Assembly: GCF_039522025.1 (NCBI RefSeq)
Contig: NZ_BAAADB010000037.1
Coordinates: 1 to 10,987 of the forward strand
DNA from: Deinococcus depolymerans
Lineage (GTDB): Bacteria > Deinococcota > Deinococci > Deinococcales > Deinococcaceae
DNA: 10,987 nucleotides
Direction: 5' to 3'
A program made the translations under genes and the position numbers. Positions 5,120 to 10,167 of this stretch are shown one piece after another. How positions within the stretch are numbered: the stretch's first letter is position 1; every line of letters begins with the position of its first letter. A model generated the notes under the pieces. That model searched no databases, was not told where the DNA came from, and was given only the letters and a program-made list of their open reading frames with translations.

Positions 5120-6334
5120 GTGAATAACATAACCGGCCATGAACCGTCCCCCGTGGAGCCTGCACACGTGACCTCTCTTGGTATCTCTGCGGCAAACCCT
5201 TCCCACCTGTTCTCCGGCCTGCAGGATCTGCACGAATGGGACGCCCTGTGTCCCCCTGACGACGCGCCCACCTCGGGCCTTGTGAACCGCGAGCGGCAGC
5301 GCCAGCAGTTCGCCCTGCTGGATGTGGCCTGCACCCTGCTGCCCGGTGACAGTCGCCTGCAGCGGTGTCACCGGATCCGCTTGACCACGGGGGCTCCCCT
5401 GAGCGTCTACGAGCTGCCCTGGGGCCCCCTGGCGCTGCAGAACGTGCAGACGTGCGGCCGGCCCTACTGCCCACTGTGCGGCCCCCGGATCCGGTCGCGG
5501 CGTGGCCGTGAGCTGGTCGGCTTCGCGCAGGCCCTCACCGCGCAGGGGTACCGGGCCCTGCGCGTGGATTGGACGCACGCCCACCCCCCGGGTACGTCCA
5601 TGGCCGTTCAGGTGGAGCAGCAACGTCACGTGTTCCAGGCCATTAACAGGGGCCGGCGCGCGCTGTCGCAGCAGCTGAGGGGTCTGGGGAGCTACGTGGG
5701 AGCCCGGCGCGCCCTGGACTACACCTACGGCGTTGGGGGGCATCACCTGCATGCGCACAGCGTCCTGTTCCTGAAGACGGACGCGCCGCTGGAGGACGTC
5801 ATGAACGTGGTGCGGGGGGCGTACCTGCACGCCGCGCAGCAGGTGGGCGTCACCGTGGGCGTGGCCGGCGTGCATGGGGCGTGGATCGACCCTGAAGGTG
5901 CCCGCTACCTGCACAAGGCCGGCTGGGTGCGGCCGCTGACCATGGGGAGTTCCTGCAGTCCCGAGCAGCTGCTCCTGCTGGCCGGTCAGGGTGATGCGGA
6001 CGCCGGGAATGCCTGGACGGAGTACGCCCAGGGCCTGCAGGGCGTTAGGACGATCAGTACCACCCCAGGCCTGCGTGCCCGTGCTGAGCACGCCTTGGCC
6101 AGTGATGGGGATGACGCGCAGCTCGCGCAGGGCACGGTGCCTCAGGGAGCGCGGCTGGTAGCCCGGCTGGCCCCGTCGATGGCCCGGCTCCCCCTCTTCG
6201 CGTTGCCGGCCATGGCTACCTCACAGCGCCCCCCGCAGCCCCCGCGTCTGCAGATGCGCCGCGTTCGTTCGCCCCTGGTCACGACGGCCCGCAGGCTGCC
6301 GCGCAACCGTCATTCATTGCAGCAGCGGCAATGA
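5120..6334 (+). CDS. Rolling-circle type (HUH) plasmid replication initiator
   Basis: The protein would nick one strand at the plasmid double-strand origin through a catalytic tyrosine and prime leading-strand synthesis. Its 404 residues show the pieces of the pC194/pUB110 Rep_1 class in order. A cysteine cluster lies at 112-120 (CGRPYCPLC). A segment, VDWTHAHPPG (149-158), lies where motif 1 is expected. The metal-binding HUH motif follows at 209-217 (HLHAHSVLF), preceded by RALDYTYGVGG as in the family. A catalytic YxxK sits at Y263-L-H-K266. The C-terminal 110 residues are Arg/Pro-rich and look disordered. GTG 5120 is the longest start; its ribosome site is weak (GGGAA at 5106-5110), and GTGs at 5153 and 5168 are alternatives. 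Hairpins lie on both sides of the gene, and the downstream one carries a nick-like motif. Confidence 0.8.
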   Translation: MNNITGHEPSPVEPAHVTSLGISAANPSHLFSGLQDLHEWDALCPPDDAPTSGLVNRERQRQQFALLDVACTLLPGDSRLQRCHRIRLTTGAPLSVYELPWGPLALQNVQTCGRPYCPLCGPRIRSRRGRELVGFAQALTAQGYRALRVDWTHAHPPGTSMAVQVEQQRHVFQAINRGRRALSQQLRGLGSYVGARRALDYTYGVGGHHLHAHSVLFLKTDAPLEDVMNVVRGAYLHAAQQVGVTVGVAGVHGAWIDPEGARYLHKAGWVRPLTMGSSCSPEQLLLLAGQGDADAGNAWTEYAQGLQGVRTISTTPGLRARAEHALASDGDDAQLAQGTVPQGARLVARLAPSMARLPLFALPAMATSQRPPQPPRLQMRRVRSPLVTTARRLPRNRHSLQQRQ

Positions 6335-6365
6335 ACTGAGGTAACCCCATGGATTGCTTACGCGA

Positions 6366-6421
6366 CCTGATAATTAGGAGCAATGAACTTGACGTGCTGG
6401 ACGTCATTTCCATTGCTCCTA
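6366..6421 (+). other. Nested hairpin with CTGATAA motif, candidate replication origin site
   Basis: Arms TAGGAGCAATG (6375-6385) and CATTGCTCCTA (6411-6421) pair perfectly. Inside, GACGT (6391-6395) and ACGTC (6401-6405) form a second stem with a GCTGG loop, and the two stems are separated by symmetric 5-nt internal loops. At its base CCTGATAATTAGG (6366-6378) resembles the pC194-type nick region CTTGATAATAAGG. It lies 32 nt after the HUH initiator. It could be the double-strand origin, a single-strand origin, or a terminator between convergent genes, although there is no T-run. Confidence 0.5.
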
Positions 6422-6443
6422 GTCAGTTCCGTTGCCCATCAAA

Positions 6444-6460
6444 GAAAGAAAGAAAGAAAG
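6444..6460 (+). repeat. GAAA tandem tract, 17-mer, downstream of the partition operon
   Basis: (GAAA)4G preceded by AAA. It lies between the convergent HUH initiator and the partition operon, so it is not near any obvious promoter. This is the position one might expect for a binding site with a structural role. Confidence 0.9.
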
Positions 6461-6474
6461 TTACTGGCAGGTGA

Positions 6475-6903
6475 TCAGCGAGGAGTCTGTTCGGTTCGTT
6501 CCAGGTATTCCTGCAGGGCGTCGCGCACGATCTCCTGGATCTTGCGGCCCTCGTTGAGTGCCTGCAGTTTCACGCGCCGGTGCAGCGCAGTGGGCAGCCG
6601 TGTGTTGAATGACTCCAGGGGGCTTTCATCCTTCACTGAGTGCGAAGCAGGCTGGGGGGCGCTCAGGGACGCTGCAGGCGCCTGGGGCACTTCGATGAGC
6701 AGTGGAGCCGGGGTGGTCGCGGCCGGGGTGCTGCTGGCCTTCCTGGGGGCTTTCTGTGGGGCCGGGGCAGCTGCGCTGACTAGCTCAGGGCTGTCCGGGG
6801 CTGTCTGCGCCTCTTTGCGTGCCTGGATGGCGCTCTCAATGGACTTGCCCTGGGTACTCTTGCGCTTGGGCGCGGGCTTCTCGGTAGGCTTCTTGCTGGT
6901 CAC
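6475..6903 (-). CDS. parB: Ribbon-helix-helix partition partner (ParB-like, type Ib)
   Basis: This small protein would bind the plasmid centromere and usually also its own promoter, and stimulate ParA. Its 142 residues begin with a basic, disordered Lys/Pro/Ala-rich tail (MTSKKPTEKPAPKRK), suited to contacting ParA. They end with an RHH fold at about 98-136: a strand, SFNTRLPTALH, then helices with RRVKLQALNEGRKIQEIVRD and ALQEYLERT. GTG 6903 overlaps the parA stop as GTGA, so translation is coupled. Gene order ParA then small RHH protein, with a ParA lacking an N-terminal DNA-binding domain, is the type Ib arrangement (relatives in role: ParG, omega). The gene symbol reflects role, not sequence kinship with classical ParB. 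The GAAA tracts on both sides of the operon are candidate binding sites. Confidence 0.7.
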   Translation of the reverse strand: MTSKKPTEKPAPKRKSTQGKSIESAIQARKEAQTAPDSPELVSAAAPAPQKAPRKASSTPAATTPAPLLIEVPQAPAASLSAPQPASHSVKDESPLESFNTRLPTALHRRVKLQALNEGRKIQEIVRDALQEYLERTEQTPR

Positions 6904-7457
6904 TTCAGTACCTCATGCAGTGCGGCCCGGTACTCGTCCAGGTCGCCAGGGAGCTCGCCAAAGGCGCGTTCAAACTTGATCAGGTGGGGGATGACTCCGA
7001 AGACGGGTAGCTCCTCGTGCTCAAGGGCGTGCTTCATCTCGGCCCCCAGGCCCCCGCGTGCCTGTGTGAGCAGGATCCCCCACTGGCCTGTGAAGCCGGA
7101 CGCGGCCAGAGCGTCCAGGGTGGGAATCAGGCGATCAGCCTCAAGAGCGTTGCACTTGCTGACCACGATCACGCGGGTGGCCATGCGAGCTGACTCACCC
7201 AGCACGCGGGGGTCATTCGGGGGCGTGTCCACGACTACCCAATCGTGCTTCATGGCCTGGGCGCTCTTTCCGTCTGGGTACACCTTGAACGGCAGATCCC
7301 CAGCAGAGCGGGCCCAGGCCCCGGCACTGCCCTCGGGATCGCGGTCAAGGACGGCCACGTCGCGCCCCTGCTCTGCCAGCAGCGCGGCTGTGTACATGGC
7401 CGTGACCGTCTTCCCCACGCCCCCTTTGCGGGACAACACCGAAACGACTTCAGACAT
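6900..7457 (-). CDS. parA: ParA-type partition ATPase
   Basis: This ATPase would bind the nucleoid and, with its RHH partner, move plasmid copies apart. The 185-residue protein shows the deviant Walker A KGGVGKT at 11-17, A' motif VLDRDPEG at 36-43 (most relatives have D-A-D where this has D-R-D) and Walker B VVVDTPP at 74-80. The length, with no N-terminal helix-turn-helix, fits type Ib ParA. ATG 7457 is chosen over an upstream in-frame start at 7649 because the protein then begins MSEVVSVLSRKGGVGKT as the family does, and TATCTT lies 6 nt before it. The stop overlaps the GTG of the partner by 4 nt. Two adjacent 12-bp inverted repeats and a GAAA tract upstream suggest feedback control. Confidence 0.88.
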   Translation of the reverse strand: MSEVVSVLSRKGGVGKTVTAMYTAALLAEQGRDVAVLDRDPEGSAGAWARSAGDLPFKVYPDGKSAQAMKHDWVVVDTPPNDPRVLGESARMATRVIVVSKCNALEADRLIPTLDALAASGFTGQWGILLTQARGGLGAEMKHALEHEELPVFGVIPHLIKFERAFGELPGDLDEYRAALHEVLK

Positions 7458-7463
7458 GGGTGA

Positions 7464-7494
7464 AAGATAACTCACTTGTGAGCTTTCGAGAAAG
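7464..7494 (-). promoter_or_regulatory. parA leaderless promoter with paired operators
   Basis: TATCTT (7469-7464) stands 6 nt before the ATG. Directly upstream are two abutting 12-bp elements of identical 5-2-5 design: CTCAC-TT-GTGAG at 7471-7482 and CTTTC-GA-GAAAG at 7483-7494. They cover the spacer and the place of the -35, which is poor (TTCTCG). A bound repressor would block polymerase. Confidence 0.55.
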
Positions 7495-7501
7495 TAAGAT
7501 T

Positions 7502-7518
7502 GAAAGAAAGAAAGAAAG
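7502..7518 (+). repeat. GAAA tandem tract, 17-mer, upstream of parA
   Basis: (GAAA)4G, identical to the copies at 6444 and 9094. It lies 7 bp from the paired operators and about 45 bp upstream of the parA start codon. This is a common place for a type Ib centromere. Confidence 0.9.
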
Positions 7519-7562
7519 TCATCTAGCGGAAGCAGTGACGAGTGCTGTCTGGCAGCCAAGAC

Positions 7563-7591
7563 AAGGGGCCCCAGCATCGCTGAGGCCCCTT
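7563..7591 (-). terminator. Terminator of the exported-protein gene
   Basis: AAGGGGCC and GGCCCCTT form an 8-bp outer stem, with an inner CAGC/GCTG stem and an ATC loop. It lies 14 nt past the stop at 7606. On the reverse strand TTGTCTTGG follows, a poor T-run. Confidence 0.7.
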
Positions 7592-7605
7592 CAGATGAGG
7601 TTCGT

Positions 7606-8154
7606 TTACTTGGAAGGTGTGAGGGTGGCAATGCAGGTTGCGGTGCCATTTGCGCCGGCCTTGCAGTTGCTGAGCACTGCGTTGTAAGGGCCGGATTTCA
7701 GGACAACCGTGGCAGGAGCGGGGGCCGGTGCGGCAGCCACAGGTGCGGCGCCGTATTTGGCTGCCACGGGCACGTTGTTGATCGGTTTCCCGAACACCCC
7801 CACAACTGCGAGGCGTGTGGGCTTCTCTGTCATCACGAAGAAGATGCTGAACTTAATGGGGGTGCCCGCGTAGTAGTTCAAGTTGACGGAGTAGCCGCTT
7901 GCGCTTCCGGGACCACCGAGGCCCGCTAATGTCCCCTTGGTAGAACGGCCGTCTGGGCTGACAACATCAAAGTCGCTGACACCGAAGATCTTGGAACCGT
8001 TTTTCGTTGCCGTGAAGAGGAAGTCACACTGCACCCCGTCCGTAACGACGTAGCACTGCTGTACACGGATGGAGCCGTCCTCAACCCCAATGTTCTGAGC
8101 GAAGGCGTTGGCGCTGAACATCAGGCCCATGATCATCATCGCGGTTCGTTTCAT
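7606..8154 (-). CDS. Exported protein with two cysteine-bracketed motifs, function unknown
   Basis: The 182-residue product begins with a signal peptide: KR, then a hydrophobic stretch MMIMGLMFSANAFA, with likely cleavage after AFA at 19. The mature part is Gly/Ser-rich and beta-like. A Pro/Ala linker lies at about 136-149. It has four cysteines in two similar settings: C34 and C43 followed by DFLFTATK, and C164 and C174 followed by IATLTPSK, suggesting two disulfide-closed loops of one motif. No lipobox is seen, so secretion or periplasmic location is more likely than a lipoprotein. I do not recognise the family. It has its own promoter and terminator and is probably plasmid cargo unrelated to partition. 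Confidence 0.75.
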   Translation of the reverse strand: MKRTAMMIMGLMFSANAFAQNIGVEDGSIRVQQCYVVTDGVQCDFLFTATKNGSKIFGVSDFDVVSPDGRSTKGTLAGLGGPGSASGYSVNLNYYAGTPIKFSIFFVMTEKPTRLAVVGVFGKPINNVPVAAKYGAAPVAAAPAPAPATVVLKSGPYNAVLSNCKAGANGTATCIATLTPSK

Positions 8155-8160
8155 CTGTTG

Positions 8161-8189
8161 ACCCTAGGGAACTGCTCAGGTGCGAGCAA
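8161..8189 (-). promoter_or_regulatory. Leaderless promoter of the exported-protein gene (TTGCTC-N17-TAGGGT)
   Basis: TAGGGT at 8166-8161 is 6 nt (CAACAG) before the ATG at 8154. TTGCTC at 8189-8184 is 17 bp upstream. Spacing and TANNNT agree with a leaderless message. Confidence 0.6.
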
Positions 8190-8205
8190 GCGAACTTGAC
8201 GCAGC

Positions 8206-8284
8206 GGTGCCAATGCCCCCGTTGGGTGAACAGGCTCGGTTGCTACGTAAAGCGGCTTCAGCCCGCTGTGGCTGAGTTGGCACC
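8206..8284. repeat. 8-bp inverted repeat bracketing the resolvase 3' region
   Basis: GGTGCCAA at 8206-8213 and TTGGCACC at 8277-8284 enclose 63 bp. The right arm ends 2 bp from the resolvase stop codon. It may fold around the terminator hairpin; a recombination scar is also possible. Confidence 0.5.
8251..8267 (-). terminator. Terminator of the resolvase gene
   Basis: On the reverse strand AGCGG and CCGCT enclose CTGAAG-type inner pairing (a GC stem with one bulged base), followed by TTTACG. It lies about 20 nt past the stop at 8286. Confidence 0.5.
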
Positions 8285-8285
8285 C

Positions 8286-8951
8286 TTACATGCGGTCGAG
8301 GATCCGCTTGACCTGGACGCTAGCCCACAGGCCCCCCTTGCGGGTGCGGAACCCGGACGCGTTGAGCTTGCTGGCGATCGTGGCCAGACTGTCCCCCTGA
8401 CCCCGGAGTGCGCTGGCGAAGGCCGTGACCTGCTGCGTGGCCACGCGGGCCGCTTCCCGCTGCGCTGCAGGCCCCAGGGCGCGCGTCTCGGGTGTCAGGT
8501 TCTGCGTGTGCCCTACAGGCAGACCTCTGGCCTTCCTGGCGGCGAGTGCGGCGCGGGTGCGCTCGCTGACGAGCCGTGCTTCGTGCTCTGCGAGGGCAGC
8601 CATGACGTGCAGGGTCATGCGGTTGGCGTCGGGCATGTCTGCAGCCATGAACTCCACGCTGGTGTCCATCAGGGCGCTCGTGAAGGCCACGTTGCGCGCC
8701 AGTCGATCGAGCTTGGCGATCAGCAGCAGCGCGCCGGCCCGGCGTGCAGCGTCCAGGGCCGCTTCCAGCTGCGGGCGTCTCACCTTCCGGCCGGACTCCA
8801 CTTCCGTGAACTCTGCAGTGATGCTCAGACCTCTGCTCACAGCGAGGGCCTGCACAGCCGCGCGCTGGGCTTCCAGGCCCAGGCCGGACACGCCCTGCTT
8901 CGCGGTGCTCACCCGGTAGTAGGCGACGGCTGTGATGGTCGGGGTGGTCAT
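8286..8951 (-). CDS. Serine recombinase, probable plasmid multimer resolvase
   Basis: The enzyme would bind paired inverted half-sites and break DNA through a serine-phosphate link, resolving plasmid dimers. With ATG 8951 it has 221 residues. The N-terminal resolvase domain shows AYYRVSTAKQ, with catalytic serine 15, then LDRLARN (an arginine-bearing active-site segment) at about 83-89, and the long E helix with HVMAALAEHEARLVSERT. The C-terminal helix-turn-helix, SLATIASKLNASGFRTRKGG, lies at about 190-210. ATG 8951 is preferred to 8960 because TAACAT stands 7 nt before it and overlaps the earlier ATG. Size fits Tn3/gamma-delta-like resolvases rather than large integrases. Deinococcus plasmid pUE10 has a recombinase, resU, with a maintenance role; relationship is plausible but unverified. 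Confidence 0.9.
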   Translation of the reverse strand: MTTPTITAVAYYRVSTAKQGVSGLGLEAQRAAVQALAVSRGLSITAEFTEVESGRKVRRPQLEAALDAARRAGALLLIAKLDRLARNVAFTSALMDTSVEFMAADMPDANRMTLHVMAALAEHEARLVSERTRAALAARKARGLPVGHTQNLTPETRALGPAAQREAARVATQQVTAFASALRGQGDSLATIASKLNASGFRTRKGGLWASVQVKRILDRM

Positions 8952-8958
8952 GGGGTCC

Positions 8959-8987
8959 ATGTTACAACCTGAGGTCGTTCATCTCAA
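8959..8987 (-). promoter_or_regulatory. Resolvase promoter (TTGAGA-N17-TAACAT)
   Basis: TTGAGA at 8987-8982 matches -35 at five of six bases. TAACAT at 8964-8959 is at the ideal 17-bp spacing and 7 nt before ATG 8951. Both hexamers lie inside or touch the res-like repeat at 8962-8994. Confidence 0.65.
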
Positions 8988-8994
8988 GTTGTAA
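8962..8994. promoter_or_regulatory. Candidate res subsite, 33-bp inverted repeat
   Basis: Arms TTACAACCTGAG (8962-8973) and CTCAAGTTGTAA (8983-8994) are inverted copies with one mismatch and a 9-bp spacer. Twelve-base arms over about 28-34 bp is the design of Tn3-family resolvase subsites. Its position just before the resolvase gene and over its promoter fits site-specific binding with self-repression. Confidence 0.6.
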
Positions 8995-9010
8995 TGCAGT
9001 GTTGTATGCA
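8988..9010 (+). repeat. GTTGTA direct repeat next to the res-like site
   Basis: GTTGTAATGCA at 8988-8998 is followed by GTTGTATGCA at 9001-9010. The first overlaps the right arm of the res-like repeat, so the second may be a half-site of an adjoining subsite. No clear partner arm is seen. Confidence 0.45.
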
Positions 9011-9093
9011 ATGAATAACGTGCCCTGGTCGGCGCAGATTTACCGCTGGCTGCATAAGGCGTGCTGAACGCAACTCTGCACCATGGATGGATG

Positions 9094-9110
9094 CTTTCTT
9101 TCTTTCTTTC
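9094..9110 (-). repeat. GAAA tandem tract, 17-mer, reverse orientation
   Basis: (CTTT)4C forward, i.e. (GAAA)4G on the reverse strand. It lies between the divergent resolvase and the gene at 9187, 64 bp before the latter's -10. Apart from this tract, the res-like repeats and the promoters, I see nothing in 8995-9186. Confidence 0.9.
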
Positions 9111-9174
9111 ACGCAAGTGGGTCTGTGGCTGTTCGCTAGGCCAAGTGGCTGTGCACCGTTCACTGCGGCTGAGA

Positions 9175-9180
9175 TAGCGT
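9175..9180 (+). promoter_or_regulatory. -10 element (TAGCGT), leaderless promoter of the gene at 9187
   Basis: TAGCGT, then GAGTGC, then ATG. The -35 position is poor (TGCACC), so an activator may be needed, or the promoter is weak. Confidence 0.5.
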
Positions 9181-9186
9181 GAGTGC

Positions 9187-10116
9187 ATGCAAGCGTTGCC
9201 AGTCCGGCCGAATGGCATTTGGCTTGAGCAGAACTCTGACGGGCTCTACGAGGTGTCGATCCGGCAGGGGCTGGAGCTGCGGCTGCTCTTGTCGTTGGAT
9301 GATGTTGAGCGTCTGTCGGGCGTCCTGCTGGACTGGCTGGGGGCGTCCGCTGTCACCCGGGCATCGTGGCGTCTGCAGCCCCGCTGTGTCCTCCAGAGCG
9401 GGGCTGCGGACTGGCCGGTCTGGCTCATGCCTGCAAAGTGGGGTGGGGCGGATGAACGGCCTTCCCTGCGCCTCTCCAGCAGTCTGGGTACGACAGAGAT
9501 GGATCTGTCGGATGCCAAGGTGTCTGACCTCGTGGCCCTGTGTCAGGGGATCGTTCAACACGTGTTGGTGACCTCGGTCCCTGGGCTTACGCCCGCGCTG
9601 CCTGGGCTGGCCTTCATGCCAGTTCAGCCTGCGCACCTTGCCCAGCTGGACGCCTGGGTGAATCGATCGAGTTACCGCGCCACATGCACATCCCGATCAG
9701 AGCCCACGTTGCTGCACCTGACCTGGGGACGCCCCGCGTCGGCCCTGCCTGCCCGGCAGGTCGCGGATTGGGCCGTTGTGGATGACCATGGCGTGCTCCT
9801 GGGGGGCATGCGGTGTACTCATGGGTCTAGCCTGGGCTGGGTGGATGTGGCGTGCTGGTATCACTCGCCCACTGCACGCCCAGCATTCACGGATCTGGTG
9901 AACGCTGCCCTGCAGGCCCGGCTGCTGCCCTTCAAGCGGATTGCCGTGACCTGTACGGGTGAGCGGTATGCCCACGGGCTGCTCAGCATGTTGGTCTTGT
10001 CTGGCGCGCATGAGACACTCCATTCGACCCGGTTTCCGGACGCTGCTGTGGAGGTCATCTACTGCTTCACCAATGGCGCGCCCGCCCCTGCTGGGACGGG
10101 CGTAAGTGAGTCCTGA
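9187..10116 (+). CDS. Unknown plasmid protein with GNAT-like C-terminal half
   Basis: The 309-residue protein has no signal peptide or membrane segment and good GC-rich codon use. Residues 1-140 have no recognised motif. Residues about 143-295 follow the strand-helix order of GNAT N-acetyltransferases: FMPVQPAHLAQLDAWV resembles the usual first strand and helix, DWAVVDDHGVLLGGMR resembles the central strand pair, and KRIAVTCTGERYAHGLLSML resembles the last CoA-side strand and helix. The acetyl-CoA loop (Q/R-x-x-G-x-G/A) is not clear, since SPTARPAF stands where it would be. It may be a degenerate or divergent member, or only similar by chance. ATG 9187 is supported by TAGCGT 6 nt upstream. 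It diverges from the resolvase and converges on the restriction gene. Confidence 0.65.
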   Translation: MQALPVRPNGIWLEQNSDGLYEVSIRQGLELRLLLSLDDVERLSGVLLDWLGASAVTRASWRLQPRCVLQSGAADWPVWLMPAKWGGADERPSLRLSSSLGTTEMDLSDAKVSDLVALCQGIVQHVLVTSVPGLTPALPGLAFMPVQPAHLAQLDAWVNRSSYRATCTSRSEPTLLHLTWGRPASALPARQVADWAVVDDHGVLLGGMRCTHGSSLGWVDVACWYHSPTARPAFTDLVNAALQARLLPFKRIAVTCTGERYAHGLLSMLVLSGAHETLHSTRFPDAAVEVIYCFTNGAPAPAGTGVSES

Positions 10117-10130
10117 CTGCAGTAGTCAAA

Positions 10131-10155
10131 GCTGCCAGAGTTTGCCTCTAGCAGC
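10131..10155. terminator. Hairpin between convergent genes
   Basis: GCTGC pairs with GCAGC and, after one C-A mismatch, AGAG pairs with CTCT around a TTTGC loop. It lies between stops at 10116 and 10168 and could serve both genes. An 8-bp palindrome, ACTGCAGT, lies at 10116-10123. Confidence 0.55.
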
Positions 10156-10167
10156 GCCTGACAGTGG

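Noticed and set aside
5048..6091. Reverse frame of 347 codons opposite the HUH gene
   Set aside because: The forward frame has the cysteine cluster, HUH and YxxK motifs in order. The reverse product is Gln/His/Val/Gly-rich with no motif.
7458..7649. N-terminal extension of ParA to an in-frame start at 7649
   Set aside because: The extension would translate the operators, the GAAA tract and the terminator hairpin. ParA proteins begin just before the Walker A motif, and a TANNNT hexamer marks 7457.
1884..9110. GAAA tracts as a CRISPR array or tRNA feature
   Set aside because: The units are 4 bp, directly adjacent and scattered over kilobases, with no spacers, and no cas or tRNA-like sequence was seen.
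8979..9218. Reverse frame of 79 codons in the resolvase/9187 gap
   Set aside because: It reads through the res-like repeats, the GAAA tract and the -10 of the gene at 9187, with no start signal.
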